Below, piece by piece: positions 1-5,728 of a stretch of DNA of 5,728 nt. Under the pieces are notes generated by a model that saw only the letters and a program-made list of their open reading frames with translations, was not told the origin of the DNA and made no database searches. Origin of the DNA: Bryobacterales bacterium. GTDB taxonomy: Bacteria > Acidobacteriota > Terriglobia > Bryobacterales > Bryobacteraceae. How positions within the stretch are numbered: position 1 is the stretch's first letter; each line of letters starts with the position of its first letter. The DNA lies in NCBI GenBank assembly GCA_003517725.1, contig DOZZ01000118.1, forward strand, positions 1 through 5,728, written 5' to 3'. The translations under genes and the position numbers were made by a program.

Positions 1-849
1 AGCGAAGGCAACATCACCATGCTGCCTTATGAAGTGCCTTTATTGAAGGCCCTGGACACCAAACCGTTGCCCCGCGCATTCGATTTTCGAGCCGCCGGGC
101 TGCTCTTTGGCCCGGCCCCCGGCGGTACACGATGTGAACTGGTCGTAGAAGTTCCGTTGAAGATCCTGACTTTCACCGCCGACAAGGCCGCCAACTCCTC
201 CCATGCCCGTTTATCGCTGATCACCCTGGTTAAGGACAAAACCGGCACGGTGGTGCAGCGCTTGAGCAAAGATCAGCCGGTGCAGGTGCCGGCCGAGAAG
301 CTGGCCGGTTTGCAGGCCGGCACCTTCACCTACCTGGAACATTTCGTACTGCCCGCCGGGCGCTACACTCTCGAAACCGCGGTGTCCGATACCGAAGGCA
401 ATCGCGTCAGCACCCGCAAATCGGTGCTGCTGGTTCCAGTCGTCCCGGGCGGAGTCAGCGTCAGCACGGTGGCGCTGGTGCGCCGTTTCGAGCCGGACCA
501 GACGCAAGTCGACGCGCAGAATCCTTTTGCCTACCGCAACGGCATCATCACTCCGACGCTCAACGACGTGCTGCCCGGGGGCAAGGACTCGACCGTTTCC
601 ATTTTTCTGGTGGTCTTTCCAGATCCCAAATTGCCAGAACCGCCGAAGCTCGCTATCCAATACGTGAAGGAAGGCAAGGTGGTCGGCAGGCTGGAGCCAG
701 ACCTGCCGGCCCCCGACAGCAGCGGCAAAATTGCTTACGTGGCCTCCGCCTCAGCCGCATCGATGCCGCCCGGCGACTACGAAATCGAAGCCATCGTGAA
801 GCAAGGCGGCAGCACCGCGGTGGAGAAAACCGGCTTCACAATTCAATAA
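1..849 (+). CDS. C-terminal part of a probable Acidobacterial VWFA-related exported protein (5' end outside window)
   Basis: The frame is open from the first base (codons reading SEGNIT precede the first ATG at 19) and stops with TAA at 847-849, so 282 residues of a longer protein are visible. No catalytic motif or membrane segment is seen. The sequence looks like two beta-rich modules in tandem. The first (about residues 7-147) begins MLPYEVPLLKAL and ends with LPAGRYTLETAV, then a VLLVPV strand. The second (about 170-282) ends with MPPGDYEIEAIV. The shared P-(P/A)-G-x-Y-x-(L/I)-E-(T/A) pattern near each end is typical of Ig- or fibronectin-like folds. From memory, the start resembles the region after the von Willebrand A domain in Acidobacterial VWFA-related proteins (TIGR03436 type), but that domain would lie outside the window, so this naming is inference. 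A GWxTD-type or other surface protein is an alternative. Function is unknown. It converges on the vapC-like gene. Confidence 0.6.
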   Translation, partial: SEGNITMLPYEVPLLKALDTKPLPRAFDFRAAGLLFGPAPGGTRCELVVEVPLKILTFTADKAANSSHARLSLITLVKDKTGTVVQRLSKDQPVQVPAEKLAGLQAGTFTYLEHFVLPAGRYTLETAVSDTEGNRVSTRKSVLLVPVVPGGVSVSTVALVRRFEPDQTQVDAQNPFAYRNGIITPTLNDVLPGGKDSTVSIFLVVFPDPKLPEPPKLAIQYVKEGKVVGRLEPDLPAPDSSGKIAYVASASAASMPPGDYEIEAIVKQGGSTAVEKTGFTIQ

Positions 850-858
850 GGCTGGCCT

Positions 859-889
859 CCCGGCTCTCCCGATACTCCTCCAGGCCGGG
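859..889. other. Weak inverted repeat between convergent genes
   Basis: CCCGGC (859-864) and GCCGGG (884-889) are perfect 6-base complements separated by 19 bases. They lie in the 64-base gap between the converging stop codons of the left-edge gene and the vapC-like gene. A hairpin here could help end transcription from both sides. There is no T-run on either strand and the loop is long, so it is not a standard intrinsic terminator. In DNA this GC-rich, such a match can arise by chance. Confidence 0.2.
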
Positions 890-913
890 CGCGGCTGGCA
901 AGCAGGGAAGCAC

Positions 914-1306
914 TCACTCCCGAGGGGGCCAAATCACAAGATCGAGGCCGGCAGCATCGGCAAAGGCCCGGAAATCCCGGTCTCGCGTAAGCAGAGGGAT
1001 GCCGCGATCAATACAACTCTGGGCGATTAGTGCATCGCCTAGGCGCGCCTTGCGGCGCTTCGCCAGCACCTTCGCTCGGAGCTCCCCCGCCCGTTGCCAA
1101 TAACCCGGACTAACCTCGATGAGCGGTAGTTCCGAGAGCGTTTCTGAAACCGCTGAAGAAAGCGCCGGGTCGCTCAAAATTTCCGTGAGCACCACCGGTA
1201 CCATCACCACCTGCCGGTCCTGCAGCGCTCTGTCGAGCAATTCCGCGTCTTGGCCGCGATCGCCTCCTAGGAAAGCGATCCAGGTGCTGGTGTCGACCGC
1301 GATCAT
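914..1306 (-). CDS. vapC: VapC-like PIN-domain toxin (ribonuclease)
   Basis: A 130-residue protein, the normal size for a VapC toxin. One PIN domain fills the whole length. The acidic residues expected to bind Mg2+ or Mn2+ are all present: D5 in the opening VDTSTW motif, E42 in LTEIL, D91 in RLGDALIAQSC, and D109/D111 in LLTRDRDF. VapC proteins are cytoplasmic endoribonucleases that cut specific RNAs, often tRNA or rRNA, and stop growth when their antitoxin is lost. The RNA target cannot be read from the sequence. The ATG (1304-1306) overlaps the stop of the upstream antitoxin gene in an ATGA arrangement. There is no clear ribosome binding site, so translation is probably coupled to the antitoxin. 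The gene is intact, with no frameshift or lost catalytic residue, so an active toxin is expected. Confidence 0.92.
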   Translation of the reverse strand: MIAVDTSTWIAFLGGDRGQDAELLDRALQDRQVVMVPVVLTEILSDPALSSAVSETLSELPLIEVSPGYWQRAGELRAKVLAKRRKARLGDALIAQSCIDRGIPLLTRDRDFRAFADAAGLDLVIWPPRE

Positions 1307-1506
1307 CTGTCGGTCTTCAACTCGGCCAGCGTACGCGTGAAGCGAACCTTGCCCCGAAGTTGGCGCAGCGTTGCGTAGGCCTGCGACGCCGCCACCAGTT
1401 GCAGGCCGGCACGAACAGTTTGGGTAATGCCGTCACCGCTGGCTCGCTGTGCCTTATCGAGCAGTTCCGCCGGCACTTCCACGGTGATCTTGCGCACTGC
1501 CTCCAT
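1303..1506 (-). CDS. vapB: VapB-like ribbon-helix-helix antitoxin
   Basis: A 67-residue protein. The N-terminus RKITVEVPAELLDKAQ is a beta strand running into a helix, followed by a second helix (about residues 28-42, TQTVRAGLQLVAASQ). This is the ribbon-helix-helix pattern used for DNA binding and dimerisation. The C-terminal tail (about 50-67, RGKVRFTRTLAELKTDR) is the kind of segment that VapB antitoxins use to wrap around and block the PIN toxin. The start is fixed by an in-frame TGA three codons upstream (1513-1515 on the - strand). The upstream bases lack a good Shine-Dalgarno sequence; only a GAGA lies a few bases before the ATG. The gene lies 120 bases downstream of the DUF1501 stop on the same strand and overlaps the toxin gene by 4 bases. 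Autoregulation by the VapBC complex is expected from family knowledge. No other antitoxin family fits better. Confidence 0.9.
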   Translation of the reverse strand: MEAVRKITVEVPAELLDKAQRASGDGITQTVRAGLQLVAASQAYATLRQLRGKVRFTRTLAELKTDR

Positions 1507-1511
1507 GCTGT

Positions 1512-1543
1512 CTCAACATACCATACTCAACACCAGTCTTGAA
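1512..1543 (-). promoter_or_regulatory. Candidate promoter and operator of the vapBC pair
   Basis: Read on the - strand, TTCAAG (1538-1543) and TATGTT (1515-1520) are separated by exactly 17 bases, matching sigma-70 -35 and -10 boxes at 3/6 and 4/6 positions. The -10 box overlaps a 7-base direct repeat: TGTTGAG occurs at 1526-1532 and again at 1512-1518, separated by seven bases (TATGGTA). The period of 14 bases ends 5 bases before the vapB ATG. A repeat over the -10 box is a sensible place for autorepression by a ribbon-helix-helix antitoxin. The implied transcript would start at about 1507-1508, almost leaderless, which fits the lack of a ribosome binding site. This is inference from spacing and motif matches alone. 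Confidence 0.3.
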
Positions 1544-1626
1544 TATGGCCTCGCCACGTCGCGGCAGGGCCAAGAGTGCGCCACGAGTTTTCCGGGTGGG
1601 CCGCAAGCCTTGCAGACCAGCCGCTT

Positions 1627-3057
1627 CTACGCGAAAGCTTTCTGAATAACTTCGCCGGTCACAATGGTCGGCCGCTCCGACCTGCCATTGTGCAGAAACG
1701 TGACGTTCACGTGATTCAGCCCCAGCGCGTGCAGGATGGTGGCGTGGATATCGGTCACGTGGGTTCGTTCGTCGACGCCGCGCAGGCCGATCTCGTCGGT
1801 GGCGCCGATGGTCTGGCCCGGCTTGATGCCGCCGCCCGCCATCCACATGCTGAAGCCCCAGGGGTTGTGGTCGCGCCCGTCGCCGCGTTCGTTGAACGGC
1901 GTGCGGCCGAACTCTCCGCCCCATACCACCAGGGTGTCTTCCAGCAGCCCGCGTGCTTTCAGATCGGTCAGCAGCCCCGCGATGGGCTTGTCGGACGCGC
2001 GACACATCTTCGAGTGGTTGCCTTCGATGTTGGTGTGCGCGTCCCAGCCGCTGCCGCTGCCGCAGTATAGTTCGATGAAGCGCACGCCGCGCTCCACCAG
2101 GCGGCGGGCGAGCAAACAATTCGTGCCGAAGCGCGAGGTGGCCTCCTCGTCGATGCCGTACAGGCTCTTGGTGGCGGCGGTTTCCTGCGTCAGATCCACC
2201 GCTTCGGGGCCCGCCGCCTGCATGCGATATGCCAGTTCGTAAGCGTTGACGCGCGCCTCGAGTTCGGTGTCCTCGGGCTTGTCGGAGTCGAAGTGCTGGT
2301 TCAGGGTCTTCAACAAATCCAGGCGTCCGCGCTGCTGTTGCTTGCCGATGGTCTCGGGCGGCTGCAGGTCCAGAATCGGCGCGCCGCTGTTGCGGAACTG
2401 CGTGCCCTGGTAGGTGGCGGGCAGAAATCCCGAGCTCCAGTTCTTGGGGCCGCCGACCACTTCGCCGGCATCCGTCAGCACCACGAAGCTGGGCAGGTTC
2501 TGGTTGGCCGAACCCAGCCCGTACATGACCCACGAGCCCAGCGCCGGGCGGCCCGCCAGAATCGAGCAGGTGTTCATCTGGCACACCGAACCCACGTGGT
2601 TCAGGCCATCGGCCCAGCAGGCGCGGAAGACCGTCATGTCATCGGCATGCCGCGCCATTTCGGGCAGCCAGTCGGACATCCAGATGCCGCTCTGTCCGTG
2701 TTGCTTCCAGGTGCGCTTCGAGGGCATCAGCGTGTTGCTGGAAGTGCCCATGGCCGTCACCACTTTGCCGAACGACGCGGGCATTGGCTGGCCCGCCAGT
2801 TCCGCCAATTTGGGTTTGGGGTCGAACAGGTCGAGGTGGCTGGGGCCGCCTTCAATAAAGAGCCAGATGATGGACTTCGCCGTGGGCTTGAAGTGCGGCT
2901 TGCGGGGCGCCAGCGGATCCGGTGGCGGGGCGGCCGCGGCTTTCGGCAGCAAGAAGCCATCGCGGTCCAGCAGCGAAGCCAGCGCGAAGGCGCCAATGCC
3001 GCTGCCGGCGTTGCGCAGGAAGTCTCGTCTCGAACGGGCCAGGCGTTTGTGCGACAT
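1627..3057 (-). CDS. DUF1501 protein, Tat-exported, sulfatase/alkaline-phosphatase-like fold
   Basis: A 476-residue protein when started at the ATG at 3055-3057. This start places a twin-arginine motif (SRRDFL, residues 9-14) near the N-terminus, followed by a hydrophobic stretch (about 18-30). It also leaves only 2 bases after the stop of the preceding gene. An upstream ATG at 3105 would add 16 residues and bury the signal. Family hallmarks are seen in order: IEGGPSHLDLFDPKP (68-82), NHVGSVCQMNTCSILAGRPALGSWV (starts at 153), WDAHTN (338-343), VVWGGEFGRTP (377-387), GRDHNPWGF (394-402) and TDIHATILHALGL (435-447). The conserved Asp and His residues probably bind metal, as in alkaline-phosphatase superfamily enzymes, but the sulfatase C/S-x-P-x-R motif is not visible and the substrate is unknown. 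The protein probably folds with its metal in the cytoplasm before Tat export. It forms an operon with the DUF1549/DUF1553 gene, a pairing conserved across Planctomycetes, Verrucomicrobia and Acidobacteria. Confidence 0.93.
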   Translation of the reverse strand: MSHKRLARSRRDFLRNAGSGIGAFALASLLDRDGFLLPKAAAAPPPDPLAPRKPHFKPTAKSIIWLFIEGGPSHLDLFDPKPKLAELAGQPMPASFGKVVTAMGTSSNTLMPSKRTWKQHGQSGIWMSDWLPEMARHADDMTVFRACWADGLNHVGSVCQMNTCSILAGRPALGSWVMYGLGSANQNLPSFVVLTDAGEVVGGPKNWSSGFLPATYQGTQFRNSGAPILDLQPPETIGKQQQRGRLDLLKTLNQHFDSDKPEDTELEARVNAYELAYRMQAAGPEAVDLTQETAATKSLYGIDEEATSRFGTNCLLARRLVERGVRFIELYCGSGSGWDAHTNIEGNHSKMCRASDKPIAGLLTDLKARGLLEDTLVVWGGEFGRTPFNERGDGRDHNPWGFSMWMAGGGIKPGQTIGATDEIGLRGVDERTHVTDIHATILHALGLNHVNVTFLHNGRSERPTIVTGEVIQKAFA

Positions 3058-3059
3058 AT

Positions 3060-5288
3060 TTAGTTGCGGTACACGAACTCGTTCGAATTCAGCAGCATCT
3101 GGCACACGTCCACCAGCGCCGCTGCCTGCGCCGGGTCATAGCCTTCGGGCATAAAGCGCGGCAGCGCCAGTTTCTCGCCGGCGCGCCCAGCAATCACCTG
3201 CTTCTGCTTGGCTAGAAACGTCAGAATTGAATCTTTTTCAAAGCCGTCCGGACGGCGTCCAAAAGCCAGGCGGTAGGCGCGCTCGATTTGCGCCCGCGGG
3301 TCGGCGCCGGCCTGTTGCAGCACGCGGCCGGCAAACGCCTGCGCCCATTCCAGGCTAACTTTACTGTTCAGCAGGCTCATGGCTTGGGGCGCCGTGATGG
3401 TCTGGTTGCGACGTCCACAGGATTCGTGGGTGTCCGGCATGTCGAAGGCTTCGAGCATGGGATAGCGCGCGTTGCGCCGTACGAAAATGTAGACGCTGCG
3501 GCGGTTCTGCTCCTCGGCCGCCGAAGTGGCCCAACCGCCGCGCGGCTTCTCGGCGCCCGCCGGCAGTTCCGGAAAGACGCTGGGGCCGCCCAGCTTTTCA
3601 TTCAGCAAACCTGACACCATCAAGGCCGCGTCGCGGATGCTTTCGCCTTCCAGCCGCTCGCGGGGGAAGCGCCACAGCAGTTGATCGCGCGGATCTTCCT
3701 TGGCGGCTTCGGCGCTAAACGTGGACGCCTCCCGGTAGGTGTTCGACATGACCATCAGCTTCTGCATGCGCTTGATGTCCCAGCCGCCGCGCACGAATTC
3801 GGAGGCCAGCCAGTCGAGCAGCTCGGGATGCGAGGGACGGCCGCCCATCAGCCCGAAATCGCTGGGCGCCGGGGCGATGCCCTGCCCAAAATGATAATTC
3901 CAGAGGCGATTGACCATCACGCGCGCGGTGAGCGGGTTCTCCGGACTGGCAAGCCAGTTGGCGAGCGCCGTGCGGCGGCCGGTGGAGTTGGGCAGCGCCA
4001 CAATTTTGGGCGTGCTGGCATCGACGATCGAGAGAAATCCGGGCTGCACCTGTTCTTGCGGCGCATCCCACGCACCCACGGCCAGGCGATAGGTCGCCGG
4101 CGCTTGCGCGCTCAGATCCCGCATGCCGATGCCCACCGGCGCTTCGCCTGGATCGAGACTCGCGAACGGCTTCAATTCCGCCAGCAGCGCGCGGTACTTC
4201 GCGGCATCCTCGCCTTTCAGCGCGTGCGCCGCCTGATCGTCGTCGATCTCCAGATACGGCTTGGCCTTGGCGTACATCTGCCATTCGAACGCGGTGCGCT
4301 CGGCCGCGGGCTTCGTGATGGCGGCTTGTATTTCGGCCGGGTACTTATCGAAAAACTCCTTGACGATGCGCTTCTTCTGCGGCTCCAGGAGCGCGTTAAT
4401 CTGCGCGCGAATAGGCGCGGTTTTCTCTTCCCACACGGCTTTCCTGGCCCGGTACTGCTGCCGTTCCGCGGGCGTGTCCATCGGGATGTCGTCATCCGCC
4501 GCGGTGTTGGCGAAGAACGCCTGCAGACGGTAATAGTCGGTGTGCAGGATGGGGTCGAACTTATGCGTGTGGCAGCGCGCGCAACCATAAGTCATGGCCA
4601 GGAACGTGGAGCCCACGGTGTCGGTGATGTCGTTCAGAATCTCTTGCCGCCGCTGTTGCAGCACGCGCGCATTGCTCTCGTCTGGATAGTGGCGGTTGAA
4701 GGCGGTGGCGACGCGAGCCCATGGGTCGCCTGGCCACAGCTCATCGCCGGCGATCTGTTCTTTCACAAAACGGTCGTAGGGCTTGTTCTGGTTGAACGCC
4801 TGGATCACATAGTCGCGATAGCGCCAGGCGTTGGGACGCGTCTCATCGCTCTTGAAGCCTTCGCTCTCGGCATAGCGAGCCAAGTCGAGCCAGTGCCGGG
4901 CCCAGCGCTCGCCGTAGCGCGGCGACGCCAGGAGGCGGTCAACAACTTTTTCGTAAGCTTGGGGCGAGCGGTCGGCCACAAAAGCGTCCACCTCTTCGGG
5001 CGTGGGGGGCAGGCCGATGAGGTCGAACGACACGCGGCGCAGCAGCGTGACGCGATCGGCCGGAGCCGCCGGCGGGACATGCCGGGCCTCCAGCTTCGAC
5101 AAAATAAAGGCGTCGATCGGGTTGGCGACCCACTCGGCATTTTTCACGGCGGGCACCGGCGCGCGGCGCACCGGCTGAAACGCCCAGTAGCGGCGCTGCG
5201 CGGGCGTGAAGGAAGTTACGGCGGCCGTGTCGGCCACGGCCAGGCCGGCCAGCGATACCGCCAACAAGCCTAAAGGACGCCAGATCAT
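3060..5288 (-). CDS. DUF1549/DUF1553 (PSCyt2/PSD1) exported protein with one CxxCH haem-binding motif
   Basis: A 742-residue protein when started at the ATG at 5286-5288. That start gives a compact Sec signal peptide (MIWRPLGLLAVSLAGLAVA, probable cleavage after A19). An ATG at 5318 would add ten residues (MVYHAPRADT) before it. The DUF1549 (PSCyt2) region spans about residues 55-262, with VSFDLIGLPPTPEEVDAF, YGERWARHWLDLARYAES and GCARCHTHKFDPI. C236, C239 and H240 form a CxxCH motif able to attach haem c outside the cytoplasm. A charged linker (about 270-430) follows, then DUF1553 (PSD1, about 435-735), with NPLTARVMVNRLWNYHFGQGI, PSDFG, FPRERLEGESIRD, MLEAFDMPD and LNSNEFVYRN at the C-terminus. 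The N-terminal PSCyt1 cytochrome domain of larger relatives is absent. This is the first gene of the operon with DUF1501. A periplasmic redox or hydrolytic role is inferred; no reaction is established to my knowledge. Confidence 0.93.
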   Translation of the reverse strand: MIWRPLGLLAVSLAGLAVADTAAVTSFTPAQRRYWAFQPVRRAPVPAVKNAEWVANPIDAFILSKLEARHVPPAAPADRVTLLRRVSFDLIGLPPTPEEVDAFVADRSPQAYEKVVDRLLASPRYGERWARHWLDLARYAESEGFKSDETRPNAWRYRDYVIQAFNQNKPYDRFVKEQIAGDELWPGDPWARVATAFNRHYPDESNARVLQQRRQEILNDITDTVGSTFLAMTYGCARCHTHKFDPILHTDYYRLQAFFANTAADDDIPMDTPAERQQYRARKAVWEEKTAPIRAQINALLEPQKKRIVKEFFDKYPAEIQAAITKPAAERTAFEWQMYAKAKPYLEIDDDQAAHALKGEDAAKYRALLAELKPFASLDPGEAPVGIGMRDLSAQAPATYRLAVGAWDAPQEQVQPGFLSIVDASTPKIVALPNSTGRRTALANWLASPENPLTARVMVNRLWNYHFGQGIAPAPSDFGLMGGRPSHPELLDWLASEFVRGGWDIKRMQKLMVMSNTYREASTFSAEAAKEDPRDQLLWRFPRERLEGESIRDAALMVSGLLNEKLGGPSVFPELPAGAEKPRGGWATSAAEEQNRRSVYIFVRRNARYPMLEAFDMPDTHESCGRRNQTITAPQAMSLLNSKVSLEWAQAFAGRVLQQAGADPRAQIERAYRLAFGRRPDGFEKDSILTFLAKQKQVIAGRAGEKLALPRFMPEGYDPAQAAALVDVCQMLLNSNEFVYRN
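4569..4583 (-). other. CxxCH haem-c attachment motif codons (CARCH)
   Basis: On the - strand these five codons read C236-A-R-C239-H240 of the DUF1549/DUF1553 protein, flanked by TYG and THKFDP. The two cysteines and the histidine match the consensus for covalent haem c attachment. The position inside the DUF1549 domain is conserved in the family, and the export signal would carry it to the compartment where haem c is attached. Whether haem is truly bound is not shown by the sequence. Confidence 0.75.
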
Positions 5289-5316
5289 TGTGTCGGCTCT
5301 GGGAGCATGATATACC
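5288..5316 (+). promoter_or_regulatory. Candidate promoter of the NHL-repeat gene in the divergent spacer
   Basis: TTGTGT (5288-5293) and TATACC (5311-5316) are 17 bases apart. The -10 box is preceded by TGA (5308-5310), giving an extended -10 (TGnTATACC). The match to the sigma-70 consensus is 4/6 for each box. The predicted transcript would begin near 5323 and leave a leader of about 25 bases with a weak ribosome site, GGA (5336-5338), nine bases before the ATG. The -35 box overlaps the start codon of the opposite gene, so the two directions may interfere. It is based on motif and spacing only. Confidence 0.3.
5309..5314 (-). promoter_or_regulatory. Candidate -10 box of the DUF1549-DUF1501 operon
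   Basis: On the - strand TATATC lies 21 bases ahead of the ATG at 5288 and shares bases with the -10 candidate for the opposite gene. No good -35 box is found at normal spacing; TTCCAC lies 19 bases upstream. A short inverted repeat, GCTC-3-GAGC (5296-5306), lies between it and the start codon. There is no Shine-Dalgarno sequence before the ATG. The main support is that the 59-base spacer is the only plausible promoter region for the operon. Confidence 0.2.
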
Positions 5317-5347
5317 AATCGGAACCGGCCTACGTGGAACTGAACGC

Positions 5348-5728
5348 ATGAATATCTCGAGGCGGGCCGCGTTGGGCGCCCTGGCCGCTTGCAAGCTATA
5401 CCCGTCCACGCGCGCGCCTTGGATCTCCAATGTGACGCCTCCGGGCGCCGTGAACAACCCCTACGGGCTGCGGACCGGCCCCGACGGAGCGCTTTATGTT
5501 TGCGAGATCGGCAATCACCGCATTAGCAAAATAGACCTCAGCACGGGCCGGCTGGACACCGTGATTGACGGCCAGAAGGAGCCCTATGATCTTCGGTTCG
5601 ATGCGCGGGGCAACCTGTTCTTCGTGGACATGCCGGCGCATCAGGTACGCAGGATCGACCGTCGCAGCGGCACGCTGACGCTGGTGGCCGGCACCGGCGA
5701 ACCCGGCTTCAGCGGAGATGGCGGACCC
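5348..5728 (+). CDS. NHL-repeat beta-propeller protein, exported, possible lipoprotein (3' end outside window)
   Basis: The first 127 codons run open to the right edge. ATG at 5348 is the only ATG in this frame within the upstream spacer. The N-terminus MNISRRAALGALAACKLYP has a twin-arginine pair (R5, R6), a short hydrophobic run and a lipobox-like LAAC with C15, so Tat export and possibly lipid anchoring are likely. Two NHL repeats follow: one from about 36 to 73 (NPYGLRTGPDGALYVCEIGN, then HRISKIDLSTG) and one from about 78 to 114 (EPYDLRFDARGNLFFVDM, then HQVRRIDRRSG). Next comes AGTGEPGFSGDGGP (114-127), a signature between propeller blades in many Solibacter-type NHL proteins. Such propellers bind ligands or proteins, or sometimes act as lactonases or lyases; which applies here cannot be told. 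The gene diverges from the DUF1549 operon, so shared regulation is possible. Confidence 0.85.
   Translation, partial: MNISRRAALGALAACKLYPSTRAPWISNVTPPGAVNNPYGLRTGPDGALYVCEIGNHRISKIDLSTGRLDTVIDGQKEPYDLRFDARGNLFFVDMPAHQVRRIDRRSGTLTLVAGTGEPGFSGDGGP

Noticed and set aside
211..660. A 149-codon open frame on the - strand opposite the left-edge gene.
   Set aside because: It is codon-aligned antisense to a continuous frame with beta-module patterns, and has no ribosome site or motif of its own.
1546..1572. Inverted repeat TGGCC/GGCCA with an inner CGC/GCG pair downstream of DUF1501, considered as a terminator.
   Set aside because: The stem is short and interrupted and no T-run follows it on the - strand, only ATATTC. 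Read-through or factor-dependent ending is as likely.
1454..2584. A 376-codon open frame on the - strand overlapping DUF1501 in another frame.
   Set aside because: The translation is low-complexity and rich in Arg, Pro and Gly, as expected from an out-of-frame reading of GC-rich coding DNA. It also crosses the end of the real gene into vapB.
2293..3063. A 256-codon open frame on the + strand opposite the DUF1501 gene.
   Set aside because: Same codon-aligned antisense effect. The DUF1501 frame has unmistakable family motifs and an export signal; this one shows none.
3058..3105. A longer DUF1501 start at 3105 overlapping the preceding gene.
   Set aside because: It would place the twin-arginine motif 25 residues in and overlap the preceding gene by 46 bases. 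The ATG at 3057 gives a normal Tat signal and a tight 2-base gap.
3309..4669. A repeated CTGTTGCAGCACGCG string near 3311 and 4654, considered as a dispersed repeat.
   Set aside because: Both copies lie in the same reading frame and encode R-V-L-Q-Q in helices of the DUF1549/DUF1553 protein. A short codon coincidence explains it.
3681..5273. A 530-codon open frame on the + strand opposite the DUF1549/DUF1553 gene.
   Set aside because: It is codon-aligned and antisense to a clear family gene. In this register its stops would need TTA, CTA or TCA codons in the real gene, which are rare in GC-rich DNA. The translation is rich in Arg, Gly and His and has no recognisable motif.
5396..5641. An 81-codon open frame on the - strand opposite the NHL gene.
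   Set aside because: The + strand frame shows a start, an export signal and two NHL repeats, so the opposite frame is a shadow.

Overview
The window carries six protein genes, two of them cut by its edges, on GC-rich DNA. It most resembles the chromosome of an Acidobacteriota member of the Solibacter/Bryobacterales kind. That placement is an inference from three things: a DUF1501 + DUF1549/DUF1553 gene pair (families expanded in Planctomycetes, Verrucomicrobia and Acidobacteria), an NHL-repeat protein with the AGTGEPGFSGDGGP signature common in Solibacter, and a left-edge gene whose start resembles the C-terminal part of Acidobacterial VWFA-related proteins. There is no rRNA or housekeeping gene to confirm it.

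Layout from left to right. (1) Bases 1-849, + strand: C-terminal part of a large, probably exported protein with two beta-rich modules. (2) Bases 914-1506, - strand: a complete type II toxin-antitoxin pair, a ribbon-helix-helix VapB-like antitoxin (1303-1506) overlapping a PIN-domain VapC-like toxin (914-1306) by 4 bases. It converges on gene 1 across a 64-base gap. (3) Bases 1627-5288, - strand: a two-gene operon. The first gene (3060-5288) encodes a Sec-exported DUF1549/DUF1553 protein with one CxxCH haem-c type motif. The second (1627-3057) starts 2 bases after the first one stops and encodes a Tat-exported DUF1501 protein of the sulfatase/alkaline-phosphatase-like group. (4) A 59-base divergent spacer, 5289-5347. 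(5) Bases 5348-5728, + strand: the start of an NHL-repeat beta-propeller protein with a twin-arginine signal and a possible lipobox, cut by the right edge.

Working together: the operon and the divergent NHL gene all carry export signals, so the right two thirds of the window appears to make an extracytoplasmic set: a possible haem protein, a hydrolase-fold partner and a propeller protein. The DUF1501/DUF1549 pair is a recurring conserved module, but I know of no established biochemical role, so it is the part most worth study. The vapBC pair looks like an independent insert with its own candidate promoter, which would give a nearly leaderless transcript. I see no CRISPR array, tRNA, rRNA, insertion sequence or integrase. 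No intergenic stretch exceeds 120 bases. I found no clearly new multi-gene system beyond the uncharacterised exported pair.
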